Counted from the first letter of the stretch, positions 34,995 to 44,392 are shown. The stretch: DNA of 64,000 nucleotides from Capilliphycus robustus (GCF_034932365.1 NZ_JAYGHR010000009.1:50854-114853); one strand, 5' to 3'. Numbers and translations are program-made. Notes: a model not told the origin generated them from the letters alone.

Positions 34995-37900
34995 ATGAAT
35001 CTAGGAGAACTCACTACATTAAAGCTCATTTCTCACCTGAGTTGGTTGGCTCAAGTCATCGTCGAACCGGAACCCGAAGCGGTAGAAGATGCTGCAATGG
35101 TCTTTAGTGGGCCGCAATTTTTTACCGCTTTAATTACTGGAGTAATATTAGCATTTGCTTTCCAAATGTTACTGACTAATCTAGGCGTGGCGACAGGTAT
35201 TTCTTTACTCGGAAACTCATCATCACATGATCAGGATCATTCACATTCTAAATCGAGTGGTATAAACCTTCGCAAAATAGGCTTTGCTTTAGGATTAGGC
35301 ACCCTAGTTAGTGTCACGATATCCCTATTTTTTGCCTGTTTATTCGCCGTCAAACTCAGTTTATTTGTCTCTGGTACTTCTGGGGCAATAGTCGGATTAG
35401 TCATTTGGGGCGCTTATTTCTCGCTGTTAGTCTGGGTGAGTTCAACAACAGTTGGATCACTGATCGGATCAGTCGTTAATACAGCAACTTCTGGGTTTCA
35501 AGCCTTATTTGGAACCGCCGTCGCCGCCTTTGGATCGAAAGCCGCATCCCAACAAGTCGTCGCCACTGCCGAAGCTGCGGCTAGCGCTGTCCGTCGCGAA
35601 TTAACCGATGGACTTGATCCGGTTTTCGTGCGGGAAAAAGTTGAAGATTACCTTCAGGGGTTACGTCCTCCCCAACTCGATCTGCAAAATATTCGCTCCG
35701 ACTTTGAAGATCTTCTGCGTGATCCACAATTGCAAAACGCTTTAGCAAGCGGTGATTTACCAAATGTTAACCGTCAAACTTTTGTTGATCTTGTCAGTAG
35801 TCGCACCGACTTATCTCAACAAGAAGTTGATCGTCTGGCGAGACAATTAGAAGCCGCTTGGAACAAAACAACGTCTCAAGTCCCAGGTCAAAATAACTTC
35901 TCCAAATTCGTTGATTATCTCAAATCTGCGCCTCGAAAATCATTGCTGGGTGAGGATTTATCTAATCAGTTAGACGCAGTTCTTGGAGAAATACAGAAAC
36001 ACAGCCCTACTGACAGTTCTAATCCCCTAAGTCAAGGCTTGATGATGGGATTTAACAGTTTGGTCAGCTTAGTAATCGGACGAACAGATTTATCCGATCT
36101 CGACGCTGAAAAAGTTGTCGGACAACTGAAACAACTCAGAGGGTATTTAGGCGAACAGAAAGATAAAGTTGCTGATCAATTGAGTGGCGATCATCACCCT
36201 TACAGCCCGTTACGAGCCGATATTGAAAACTATCTCTCTAACGCTCATCTATGGCAACTGAAATCTGCTAACTTAGAACGAGAGTTTAGCGAACTGCTTT
36301 ATGATTCTGAAGCCGATCCGAGTCTGGTGATCGAAGAATTAGAACAAATTAATCGCACCGACTTTGTAGATAGTCTGCAACAAAAAGGACTTTTAACTCA
36401 AGGGGAAATTGAGCATATTTCTCATAGTTTGAATGCCATTCGTTTGCAGGTGTTAAATACGGCTTACGCGGCGAAAGAACGGGAAGAAGCACTCACCTTG
36501 TTAACCGAAGTCGAACGCTATTTACTCTCAGCACCCCGAGAAGAATTAACCCCAGAGAAAATTGCACTCAATTTTCGACCGATTCTTAAAGATCCCGATA
36601 CCGATTATCAGCATCTCAGTAACCGTTTAGCTCAATTAGATCGCTTAACTTTTGAACGGATTTTATTACATCGTCCCGAGTTAACACCTGTACAAATTGC
36701 AGAGATTATAACGGAGTTAGAAATCAATCGTGATCAGGTGATCAAAGAAGCTCACGAACTGAATATAGCCGCTCAAGCGAGAGCCGAAAAACAATGGCTC
36801 AAACTTCAGTCCTATTTGCGAGATACAGGTAAATCTGAACTTAATCCCCAAGCAATACAACAGGAATTAAAACTGTTACTTGATGATCCGCAAGCGGGAA
36901 TGTCGGCTTTACGAGCGCGAGTTTCTCGATTTGATCGCGATACTTTGGTACAGTTGCTCAGTCAACGGAAGGATTTGAGTCAAGAACAAGTCGATAAAAT
37001 TTTAGATCGAACCGAACGCATTTGGACTCGTATTCGTTACCAACCTCAGCAACTCGCCGATCAAGCTCAACAACAGTATGAACAAGCAAAATCAGCGATC
37101 GCAGACTATCTTTATCGTACAGGTAAACCGGAACTAAACCCCGATGGAATTCAACAAGATCTGACTCTATTACTTCAAGATCCATCCGTGGGAAGTAGAG
37201 CCATTAAAAGACGTTTGGCGGAGATGGATCGCGATACTTTAGTACAGTTATTATCACAGCGAGATGACTTGAGTGAACAACAAGTGAATCAAGTGATTGA
37301 CGAAGTACAAAATACCCTGAAAGCGATTGCAAAATCACCCCGTCGTTTGGCTCGTCGCACTCAGCAAAAAGTACATGATTTTCAAACGGTGATCGCTGAT
37401 TATTTGCGATCTACGGAGAAATCAGAACTGAATCCTGATGGCATTCAACGGGATCTTAAATTATTGCTGAATGATCCGCGTTTAGGAATGGCAAGCTTGC
37501 AGGATCGCTTGTCACAATTTGACCGTTCAACTTTAGTGGCGTTATTGTCTCAGCGAGAAGATATTTCTGAACAAGAGGTGAATAAGATTGTTGATAATAT
37601 TTTCAGCGTGCGTGATCGCTTCTTAGATCAGTTACATACGATTAATGTTCAAGTTCAATTAGTGCTGGATCGCATCTTTGCGAAAATTCGTGCTTATCTC
37701 AATAGTTTAGATCGACCCGAACTGAACTATGAGGGAATTCGCAATGATTTACGCAGCTTATTTGATGATCCGCAAGCGGGTTTTGAGGCGTTGCGGGAGC
37801 GTTTGTCTCAGTTTGATCGCGATACTTTAGTAGCATTGATGAGTTCTCGCAAAGATATTTCTGAAGCAGATGCTAATCGAATTATTGATCAGATTGAAAT

Positions 37901-38102
37901 GACTCGGAACCGTGTTTTACAAAAGGTAGAACGCCTACAACAACAAACGGAATTACAAATAGAACGGGTTAAGCATCAAACTCAAAAACAACTTGAAGAA
38001 ACTCAACAAGCCGCCGCCGCCGCCGCTTGGTGGTTGTTTCTGACAGCATTAGTTTCGGCTTTAGCTTCTGCTGGTGCCGGAGCATTAGGTGTAACGGTGT
38101 AA
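34995..38102 (+). CDS. Large membrane protein with eight ~75-residue repeats
   Basis: 1035 residues from ATG 34995, which has ribosome-binding-like sequence only weakly; an upstream TTG adds 26 residues. Three N-terminal membrane segments lie at about 43-63, 95-120 and 124-148, and one C-terminal segment in the last 30 residues (WWLFLTALVSALASAGAGAL). Between them are eight repeats; the best conserved (5-8, about residues 600-960) have the consensus ADYLxxTGKxELNPxxIQ, then LLLxDPxxG and FDRDTLVxLLSQRxDLSEQQ. A Gln-rich coiled coil precedes the last segment. I do not know a function; the repeats suggest a long helical scaffold on the membrane. Confidence 0.75.
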   Translation: MNLGELTTLKLISHLSWLAQVIVEPEPEAVEDAAMVFSGPQFFTALITGVILAFAFQMLLTNLGVATGISLLGNSSSHDQDHSHSKSSGINLRKIGFALGLGTLVSVTISLFFACLFAVKLSLFVSGTSGAIVGLVIWGAYFSLLVWVSSTTVGSLIGSVVNTATSGFQALFGTAVAAFGSKAASQQVVATAEAAASAVRRELTDGLDPVFVREKVEDYLQGLRPPQLDLQNIRSDFEDLLRDPQLQNALASGDLPNVNRQTFVDLVSSRTDLSQQEVDRLARQLEAAWNKTTSQVPGQNNFSKFVDYLKSAPRKSLLGEDLSNQLDAVLGEIQKHSPTDSSNPLSQGLMMGFNSLVSLVIGRTDLSDLDAEKVVGQLKQLRGYLGEQKDKVADQLSGDHHPYSPLRADIENYLSNAHLWQLKSANLEREFSELLYDSEADPSLVIEELEQINRTDFVDSLQQKGLLTQGEIEHISHSLNAIRLQVLNTAYAAKEREEALTLLTEVERYLLSAPREELTPEKIALNFRPILKDPDTDYQHLSNRLAQLDRLTFERILLHRPELTPVQIAEIITELEINRDQVIKEAHELNIAAQARAEKQWLKLQSYLRDTGKSELNPQAIQQELKLLLDDPQAGMSALRARVSRFDRDTLVQLLSQRKDLSQEQVDKILDRTERIWTRIRYQPQQLADQAQQQYEQAKSAIADYLYRTGKPELNPDGIQQDLTLLLQDPSVGSRAIKRRLAEMDRDTLVQLLSQRDDLSEQQVNQVIDEVQNTLKAIAKSPRRLARRTQQKVHDFQTVIADYLRSTEKSELNPDGIQRDLKLLLNDPRLGMASLQDRLSQFDRSTLVALLSQREDISEQEVNKIVDNIFSVRDRFLDQLHTINVQVQLVLDRIFAKIRAYLNSLDRPELNYEGIRNDLRSLFDDPQAGFEALRERLSQFDRDTLVALMSSRKDISEADANRIIDQIEMTRNRVLQKVERLQQQTELQIERVKHQTQKQLEETQQAAAAAAWWLFLTALVSALASAGAGALGVTV

Positions 38103-38131
38103 GAATATTCTGTTGATTCTGTTTTAATTTT

Positions 38132-38156
38132 CCCCTGTTTTCAGGGGATTTTTTTT
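38132..38156 (+). terminator. Terminator of the large repeat membrane protein gene
   Basis: CCCCTG (38132-38137), loop TTTT, CAGGGG (38142-38147), then ATTTTTTTT to 38156. A strong intrinsic terminator 30 bases past the stop. Confidence 0.88.
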
Positions 38157-38336
38157 GCTCATTTTCTGCCCAGGTCAGATCAAATCTATTTTTTACAGTC
38201 ATTTTTGCGATCAATAAAATCATCAAACTCGTAAAAAGATAGAGAAAAATTTACAACTCCAGATAGATAAAATTAACTGCTAAAACAATCATAATAGATC
38301 AATAAGAATAAATCTTTTAAGAAAAAAGGTTAAATT

Positions 38337-39101
38337 ATGGTGACTCACAACATAGACTTAAACCCCTTAAAAAAAACGCTGGGATTAACAGCATTAGGAG
38401 CATTAGCAACCAGTTTGATTTTGCCAACCGCAAGCGTTAATGCTCAAACCTCTACAGTCCCCGGAAGTAACTGTCGGGAAGCAAAAACCTCTAATATCAT
38501 TATTAGAGATGAACCCGGAGGAAATGAAATCGGTCGGTTACAAGAAGGAGAAAATGTCTACATTGCCAATGAAGGGAGAGACGGTTGGGTACCGATAGAA
38601 AACCCTGGTAGTGGTTATGTGAATGCACAAAATCTCCGCTATTGTACCGGAGAAAATACCACATCTCAAGTTCCTGATGGAGAGGCTTTATTCACTCCTC
38701 CCGTGAATGGTTGTCGTAAAGTTAACGCCTCACTGGTAACGCTCAGAGATCGACCTCAAGGGAAAATTATCAGCACATTAGAAGAAGATGAAAGAGTCTA
38801 TATCCAAGATGAAGGTGAGAATGGTTGGGTGCAAGTTCAATATCCCGTTGAAGGGTATGTAACCTCAGCAAACTTGGCTTATTGTGATACAGTTGGCCCC
38901 ACTTTTTCTAGCAGTAGTTGTCGTCAAGTTGATGTGAATACGCGGTTAAATGTGCGATCGCAACCGGGAGGAGAAATTATCGGAACTTTAGAAGACGGAC
39001 AAGACATTTCTATCAGAAATAGAGGTGGAAATGGTTGGGTTCCGGTTTTCGCTCCTATCGAGGGATATGTCGCAGCTAACTTTCTTGAATATTGTCCGTA
39101 G
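38337..39101 (+). CDS. Secreted protein with three SH3b domains
   Basis: 254 residues. A signal peptide covers about 1-37 (LATSLILPTASVNAQT). Three bacterial SH3 domains of about 60 residues follow, each beginning with a cysteine and ending in one: GSNCREAKTSNIIIRDEPGG, NGCRKVNASLVTLRDRPQGK and SSCRQVDVNTRLNVRSQPGG, and each closing with Y-C. The cysteine at each end may form a disulfide within every repeat. Likely a periplasmic or cell-wall protein. A related single-type SH3 protein is at 43444. Confidence 0.85.
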   Translation: MVTHNIDLNPLKKTLGLTALGALATSLILPTASVNAQTSTVPGSNCREAKTSNIIIRDEPGGNEIGRLQEGENVYIANEGRDGWVPIENPGSGYVNAQNLRYCTGENTTSQVPDGEALFTPPVNGCRKVNASLVTLRDRPQGKIISTLEEDERVYIQDEGENGWVQVQYPVEGYVTSANLAYCDTVGPTFSSSSCRQVDVNTRLNVRSQPGGEIIGTLEDGQDISIRNRGGNGWVPVFAPIEGYVAANFLEYCP

Positions 39102-39150
39102 GACTTAATTAACGGAATCATTGTTTGAACAGAAATCCAGGAGAATAAAC

Positions 39151-39777
39151 ATGAAAATTCAACCCGAAATTTCCTATCATAATATAGATAAAAATCAAGC
39201 CATTGATTCTTTAGTTCGAGAAAAAATTGGCAAACTTGAGCAATTCTGCAACTATATGAATAGCTGTCGAGTTGTGATCGAGAAAAACCACGAACACCCA
39301 AAAGCAGGTTCCCCCTATCGGGTGCGGCTCGATATTACAGTTCCTCCGGGTCACGAATTAGCAGTAGATCGCAGTCCCGATCAAGGTATTCAATACGAAC
39401 CGTTAGAAAGCGTTATTCGAGACGCTTTTGAGGCGGCACGTCGTCAACTGGTGGAGTTAGTTGAACGTCAACGCCAATGGGATAGAAACTCTCCCTCACA
39501 ACAACAAATGGTTGCGATTGTTACCCAAATTTTCCCCGAGGAAGGATATGGTTTCTTACGAACTGTTGATGAAGATCGCGAGATTTATTTCCATAAAAAT
39601 AGTGTTTTACACAATGATTTTGAGCGGTTAACAGTCGGAACAGGGGTGAGATATGTCGAAGAAGAAGGTGAAAAAGGGCCGCAAGCAACAACCGTGCAAA
39701 TTGTGAATAAACCCGGAGTTCGTACCGATAAAGCTTCGGAAACTGAAGTTGAAATACCCTTGGGATGGAACTCCTAA
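39151..39777 (+). CDS. HPF/RaiA ribosome-associated protein with cold-shock domain
   Basis: 208 residues. Residues about 1-105 are a ribosome hibernation factor domain (YHNIDKNQAIDSLVREKIGKL, then YRVRLDITVPPGHELAV). Residues about 115-190 are a cold-shock domain (GYGFLRTVDEDREIYFHKNS). AGGAGAA is 7 bases before the ATG at 39151; a TTG at 39121 is not supported. Such fusions are known in bacteria and probably bind stalled or cold ribosomes through RNA. The baeRF-type gene follows 69 bases downstream and is likely in the same transcript. Confidence 0.85.
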   Translation: MKIQPEISYHNIDKNQAIDSLVREKIGKLEQFCNYMNSCRVVIEKNHEHPKAGSPYRVRLDITVPPGHELAVDRSPDQGIQYEPLESVIRDAFEAARRQLVELVERQRQWDRNSPSQQQMVAIVTQIFPEEGYGFLRTVDEDREIYFHKNSVLHNDFERLTVGTGVRYVEEEGEKGPQATTVQIVNKPGVRTDKASETEVEIPLGWNS

Positions 39778-39846
39778 AACGGGTTTCATTTTCCCGAATC
39801 AAAGAACCCGAATCAAAGAAATAGTGAATTGGAGATTTATTAAAGA

Positions 39847-41001
39847 ATGAGTATTTTATCAACCAGCGAAATTAAAGAGTTAATGGAATATCGGGATGAA
39901 AATTGCATTACAATTTTTATGCCGACTCATGCCGCCGGATCAGAAATTCGTCAAGATCCAATTCGGTTTAAGAATGTTCTCAGTTTGGCTGAGGAAAAAT
40001 TAGTAGAAGCGGGTTGGCGAGATACCGATGCTCAACGACTTTTAGAACAGGCTCATCAACTGGATCAAGGGGAGTTTTGGCGACATCAAGACGAAGGACT
40101 CGCTTTATTTATTTCTCCAAATGAGTTCCGTTATTACCGTGTTCCGCTCAATTTTGATGAAGAAGTGATCATCAGTAATCGCTTTCATATTAAACCGTTA
40201 ATGCCTTTATTAATGAATGACGGGCGGTTTTATGTGTTAGCTTTGAGTCAAAATCAGGTGCGTTTATTTCAGGCAAGTCATTATAATATTGATGAAGTTT
40301 CTCTTGAAGGAATCCCTTTGAGTTTATCAGAAGCGTTGAAATATGATGAGACAGAACAACAGCTTCAACTTCACTCAGGAAGCCCTGCACTCCCCCAAGG
40401 TAAATCTCAAACTTATCACGGTCAAGGTGTAGGAGTAGATGATAATAAAGATCAAATTCGCCGTTTTTTACAAAAGGTTGATCGGGGTTTACATGACATT
40501 CTTGAAGATCAACAAGCTCCGATGATCTTGGCTGGGGTAGATTATGTGATCAGTATCTATCGAGACATTACGATTTATCCGCTTGTTTTGTCAGAAGGAA
40601 TTCCAGGAAATCCCGACAATGCTAATCCCAAGGAATTACACAAACAGGCTTGGGAAATTGTTCTACCTTATTTCCAAGAGTCTCAAGAAAAAGCCGCAAC
40701 TAAGTATCAAGAATTGATGGCAAACAACCCAGAAAAAGCGTCTCGCGATCTCAAGGAAATTATTACAGCAGCTTATGATAAACGGATTGAATCTCTGTTT
40801 GTTGCTATCGATGAGGAACAATGGGGTAAGTTTAATCCCGAAACCCATGAAATCACTTTGCAACCAGAAGATCAACCGGAAAATGAGGATCTGTTAGATT
40901 TTGCCACAATTCATACTTTCCTCAATGGCGGTGCAGTTTATACAGATGTTCCTGAAAATCTTCCCGATCGCGCTTTAATTGCTGCAACATTCCGCTACTA
41001 A
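39847..41001 (+). CDS. Bacterial archaeo-eukaryotic release-factor family protein
   Basis: 384 residues of the baeRF class (family 3 type). The N-terminal CITIFMPTHAAGSEIRQDPI, the middle QGVGVDDNKDQIRRFLQKVD and APMILAGVDYVISIYRDI are characteristic. These proteins resemble the middle domain of archaeal and eukaryotic aRF1/eRF1 and are thought to act on ribosomes or on tRNA-bound peptides; the biochemical role in bacteria has not been shown. It follows the HPF-CSD gene, which supports a ribosome-linked task. A G:U-rich stem and T-rich tail at 41023-41048 ends the transcript. Confidence 0.8.
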   Translation: MSILSTSEIKELMEYRDENCITIFMPTHAAGSEIRQDPIRFKNVLSLAEEKLVEAGWRDTDAQRLLEQAHQLDQGEFWRHQDEGLALFISPNEFRYYRVPLNFDEEVIISNRFHIKPLMPLLMNDGRFYVLALSQNQVRLFQASHYNIDEVSLEGIPLSLSEALKYDETEQQLQLHSGSPALPQGKSQTYHGQGVGVDDNKDQIRRFLQKVDRGLHDILEDQQAPMILAGVDYVISIYRDITIYPLVLSEGIPGNPDNANPKELHKQAWEIVLPYFQESQEKAATKYQELMANNPEKASRDLKEIITAAYDKRIESLFVAIDEEQWGKFNPETHEITLQPEDQPENEDLLDFATIHTFLNGGAVYTDVPENLPDRALIAATFRY

Positions 41002-41022
41002 AAATGAATAAGAATTAAGAGT

Positions 41023-41048
41023 GAAGAAGGGGATTAATCCTTTTCTTC
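41023..41048 (+). terminator. Probable terminator of the HPF-baeRF transcript
   Basis: GAAGAAGGGGAT (41023-41034) can pair with ATCCTTTTCTTC (41037-41048), counting two G:U pairs, followed by TTTGTTTG. Confidence 0.55.
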
Positions 41049-41422
41049 TTTGTTTGTTTGTCTCCGGTTTTGGAGTCGCAAAGGGGAAAGGGTGAAGATG
41101 CAGACATTTTGGCTATCTGAGAAAAATAGCCAGAATTATGCTAATATTAAATATTAACCCAAAACACTGAATAGAGAAAGAGCAAATAGATGGGAATGTT
41201 GGATGCGCTCATCTCAATTGACTAAGATTCAAATTGACTGTTGATGGAGAACAACTTAAGATAACAGAATCCTGGAGGAATAGAGGAGTATGATCGGATG
41301 CGATCGCGTCATCACTAATTCAGTCCAACGTCTCGGACTCCAGTTCTGTTGATTCAAAAATAGAGTTCAAATCAATTTTTTTCTTTTTTTTAACCACACA
41401 CAAACTTAAGGAAATCAAAACG
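41049..41422. other. Intergenic, no gene seen
   Basis: 374 bases upstream of the transglutaminase-like gene. No ORF or strong structure. A HIP1 site lies at 41299. Confidence 0.4.
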
Positions 41423-42250
41423 ATGAAGTTTCAAGTGGGATGTCAATTAAAATACGATCTGGCAACGCCTTGCACGTTTATTTTTAATATCAGTGCTTTT
41501 AATAATGGTTCACAACAGGTTTTTGAAGAACATCTTCAGATCGAACCGGCGGTCAATTCCGAAGAATATGTGTCATCACCTCTGAAAAATCGATTGTTAC
41601 GTCTGACCGCACCCCAGGGAAAATTGGAAGTCAATTATCAAGCCACAGTTGCACTTTATTTAGAAGAAGACAATCCCAATACAATTCCCGAAATTCCACC
41701 AGATAAGCTGCCTTTAAGAGTCTTAAATTATGTCTATCCTTCGAGATATTGTGAGTCAGACCGATTAATCAATTTAGCCAACAAGGAATTCGGTCATCTC
41801 TTGCCGGATTATTCCCGAGTCACGGCAATTTGTAATTGGATTTATGATAACATCACTTACTTATCCGGTAGTACAGATTCTCAGACTTCTGCTTATGAAA
41901 TTGTCACGCAACGGACTGGAGTCTGCCGAGATTTTGCTCATTTGGGAATTGCATTTTGTCGGGCTTTAAACATCCCCGCTCGCTTTGTCAGTGGCTATGC
42001 TTATAGTTTAGAACCGCCAGATTTTCATGCGGCTTTTGAAGCCTATTTAGGCTCTCGCTGGTATTTGTTTGATGCGACTCGTTTGATACCCCGGAAAGGG
42101 TTTGTGCGAATTGGTACAGGACGAGATGCGGCGGATGTGTCATTTGCGATGATTTTTGGGTCGGCTCAACTTGACTCGATGAAAGTATCAGTAGATTGCT
42201 TGAGCGAAGAAATTCCGCAAACCACAGTGGGGGCGATCACCAGTTTGTGA
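41423..42250 (+). CDS. Transglutaminase-like cysteine protease
   Basis: 275 residues. The N-terminal part is a beta-sandwich (about 1-100) and the C-terminal part a transglutaminase core with the Cys-His-Asp triad: Cys in RTGVCRDFAHLG, His in PDFHAAFEAYLG and Asp in WYLFDATRL. YSRVTAICNWIYDNITYLSG precedes it. No signal peptide. These proteins act as proteases or amidases. The stop TGA at 42248-42250 lies within an IS605-type right end that begins there, so the native C terminus may have been cut. Confidence 0.85.
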   Translation: MKFQVGCQLKYDLATPCTFIFNISAFNNGSQQVFEEHLQIEPAVNSEEYVSSPLKNRLLRLTAPQGKLEVNYQATVALYLEEDNPNTIPEIPPDKLPLRVLNYVYPSRYCESDRLINLANKEFGHLLPDYSRVTAICNWIYDNITYLSGSTDSQTSAYEIVTQRTGVCRDFAHLGIAFCRALNIPARFVSGYAYSLEPPDFHAAFEAYLGSRWYLFDATRLIPRKGFVRIGTGRDAADVSFAMIFGSAQLDSMKVSVDCLSEEIPQTTVGAITSL

Positions 42251-42330
42251 CATACTCCCCATTTCTAAAGAAAGGGGATTCTCCAAACACGAGCGGATTT
42301 GGATTACTGGTTCGGTAAACCCGTTTGGGA
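42248..42330 (-). mobile_element. Orphan IS605-family right end
   Basis: On the minus strand the sequence reads GGAGAATCCCCTTTCTTTAG, then AAATGGGGAGTATGTCA at 42248. This matches the orphan end at 54920-54956 base for base through the hairpin. No tnpB or tnpA remains next to it. The terminal GTGA on the plus strand is the stop of the transglutaminase gene. Confidence 0.7.
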
Positions 42331-42656
42331 TGCTTGTTGTTACCTCTTGACGATGTGACAGTTTTCTAAGTGACATAGTAGGAGGTTGAGGGACAAGTGT
42401 TCTTCAAACGGGTAAATCTACGGTTGTCTATATAAAGATTTGTTGATTATTGGGGAAATATCCTGAGATCCGAGTGTCAATTCTGAAACATACCCAGTAA
42501 TTGCTTCTTGACTGCGGATGTCGAAGTTAAATTGCGAATAAGCCAGGGAGCTGGTCATCGGAATCTCAAACAACTGCATCTGATCTTGTTTGACGAACGT
42601 ATAAACTAACAACGAGCCTGAGAAACCAGATTAACCCCATTTACCCAAAACAACCC

Positions 42657-43022
42657 ATGACCTTTCAAGATATTATCCAATCTCTTATCGCTCAAGTCAA
42701 TTCTGCCACTTCACCCAATCTGTTGCAAACTTCAGGAGGAGCAACAAATGAGGTGATTTTCGAGTCTGATATTGATGGCACTCATTATTATCTGGTACGC
42801 TGTCAACCCAAGTCAAATCCAGGGGTACAACTGAGTCAACGGGAACAAGAAATCGCTAAATTAGTTGCCGAAGGTTTACCCAATAAATGTATCGCTAAAG
42901 AACTGGGTATTAGTCAATGGACGGTTTCAACTTATCTACGTCGAATTTTTAGTAAATTAGGGGTAACAACCCGAGCCGCAATGACGGCTAAACTCTTAGG
43001 AGATGACTTATTAGCCAGTTAA
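42657..43022 (+). CDS. LuxR-type DNA-binding regulator without receiver
   Basis: 121 residues. The N-terminal 58 residues are not a receiver domain; they are a short region (NEVIFESDIDGTHYYLVRCQ) seen in some cyanobacterial LuxR proteins. The C-terminal HTH reads QLSQREQEIAKLVAEGLPNK, then LGISQWTVSTYLRRIFSKLG. It may be a small regulator of the HTH-only type with a sensory strand-rich N terminus. The open reading frame on the opposite strand (42418-42612) has no support. Confidence 0.8.
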   Translation: MTFQDIIQSLIAQVNSATSPNLLQTSGGATNEVIFESDIDGTHYYLVRCQPKSNPGVQLSQREQEIAKLVAEGLPNKCIAKELGISQWTVSTYLRRIFSKLGVTTRAAMTAKLLGDDLLAS

Positions 43023-43073
43023 GCCCCCATCTAAAAAGCCGTCCATCTTGTTACTCAAAAAAGCGACCGATAG

Positions 43074-43346
43074 GAACGCCAACAATCTGCTATTAATGTA
43101 AAGATTGCGTTATGGATATTCAGTGCAGCGCCGGAAGATATCCAACAACAATGGCCTAAATTTCGGATTCCTGTGTATCATCGAACAATCAGCGACTGGT
43201 TAAATTTACTGATTGATGTTGGTTTTGTTCTCGAAAAATTTGTTGAACCGAAAGCCAATGATGAAATTACCAGTCAATATCCACAGATCAAAGATGCACA
43301 GGTTGTCGCTTACTTTTTCCAGGTTCGGTGTCGTAAGCCGAGCTGA
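43074..43346 (+). pseudogene. SAM-dependent methyltransferase C-terminal fragment
   Basis: The plus strand, from a stop at 43071, reads ALWIFSAAPEDIQQQWPKF, then RIPVYHRTISDWLNLLIDVG and QIKDAQVVAYFFQVRCRKPS with a stop at 43344. This is the end of a class I methyltransferase; the SAM-binding N-terminal part is gone and there is no start codon. It follows the LuxR-type gene. Confidence 0.6.
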
Positions 43347-43355
43347 ATTTCAATA

Positions 43356-43424
43356 ATAAAAACCCGATTTCTGATGACGAATCAAAACTTTAAGTCTTGA
43401 AGTTTCGTTGAGAAACCGGGTTGA
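43356..43424. repeat. Degenerate CCCGGTTTCT palindromic repeat
   Basis: AAAAACCCGATTTCT at the left and AGAAACCGGGTT at the right, about 40 bases apart, a decayed copy of the family at 17379 and 24340. It lies past the methyltransferase fragment and before the convergent SH3 gene. Confidence 0.6.
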
Positions 43425-43443
43425 TTGGTAACTTCTGTTAGAA

Positions 43444-44025
43444 TTAATCAAAAGAAATATATTCGGAGCGTACCCATCCCGTTAAACCATCAACCGAAGA
43501 AACATAATACCAGTTTTTTCCATCATTACTTTCACCTTTTTCGATCACTTCAACAGGCTCTCCATCTTGAAGGGAACCCAGGTAGGAAGCCAAGCTGGGA
43601 GTTGTGCGGAGGCCTACCGGACGCCCCCCTGTGCTGATGCGAGCGCCAACAGAGGGATTACCCGCCACAACCATTGTATTGTATTGTCTATTGCTGTTGA
43701 CTTCTAAACAAGAAAACGGTAAATTGACGGTTCCCCAACCTTGTCCTGAAGCGGAAAAATCAGCAAAAACTTCTGCATAGGGTTGACCGTCCGTAAAGTT
43801 TCCATAGCGGCGGACTTTGTAGTAGCCTTGTTCTAAGGTTCCTACCCCTTCTCCAGAATTATTGTAGGTCAAACATTGAGCGTTTTTCAGATAAATATAG
43901 TCGGGGTTGCTGTAGAAAACTCTAGTGGCACCAACAGCAGAGGGCGTTAAGGTGCTGAATGCAGACAAACCTGTAATTGCGGTGCTAGCAAAAACAGTAG
44001 CTACTTTTCCTAATAATTGTCTCAT
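43444..44025 (-). CDS. Secreted SH3-domain protein
   Basis: 193 residues from ATG 44025, chosen because AGGAGAAC lies 5-12 bases upstream; an ORF extension to 44082 has no support. The signal peptide ends at about 32 (TLTPSAVGATRV). The C-terminal half holds an SH3b domain (GGRPVGLRTTPSLASYLGSL, then DGLTGWVRSEYISFD). The N-terminal half, with YIYLKNAQCLTYNN and two cysteines, resembles neither. Probably cell-wall associated. Compare the three-domain SH3 protein at 38337. Confidence 0.8.
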   Translation of the reverse strand: MRQLLGKVATVFASTAITGLSAFSTLTPSAVGATRVFYSNPDYIYLKNAQCLTYNNSGEGVGTLEQGYYKVRRYGNFTDGQPYAEVFADFSASGQGWGTVNLPFSCLEVNSNRQYNTMVVAGNPSVGARISTGGRPVGLRTTPSLASYLGSLQDGEPVEVIEKGESNDGKNWYYVSSVDGLTGWVRSEYISFD

Positions 44026-44147
44026 TTTAGTTCTCCTTTGGTGGTGAAAAGGTGTGGACAGTTGAAAACTTGAGATGAGCAAAGCCGATCTATTTTTTAG
44101 GGATTAACTCATTGAAGATAGAGTCATCGGCAACAGGTGAGCAGTCA

Positions 44148-44372
44148 TCAAACTTCGTAAACGTCTCGCAAGATGCTTAATTTGTTACGAATCATAAAAG
44201 TGTAGGTTTCCAAAGCTTCTAACTCTTCTTGAGTGATCATTAGATTTTGATCTTGTAACCATTTGAGTTGAGCTTGACGCATTTTGGTTTGGGGTTTTAA
44301 TTTGGGTAGATCCTGGTTTTGATACTCCCTGATCCGTTGTTCAGTCGCCGGAATTAATGTGGTACTGTCCAT
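44148..44372 (-). CDS. Short hypothetical protein after a response regulator
   Basis: 74 residues from ATG 44372, an all-helical protein with QRIREYQNQDLPKLKPQTKM and ITQEELEALETYTFMIRNKL. I do not recognise it. A TTG at 44396 would overlap the previous gene's stop by four bases, so the pair is certainly translated together whichever start is used. Probably a partner of the PAS response regulator. Confidence 0.5.
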   Translation of the reverse strand: MDSTTLIPATEQRIREYQNQDLPKLKPQTKMRQAQLKWLQDQNLMITQEELEALETYTFMIRNKLSILRDVYEV

Positions 44373-44392
44373 AATATTTAGGGGTAAAGAGT

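Noticed and set aside
42418..42612. Minus-strand 64-codon ORF before the LuxR-type gene
   Set aside because: TTG start, no ribosome binding site and no recognisable domain. It lies next to an IS end and is probably chance or a remnant.
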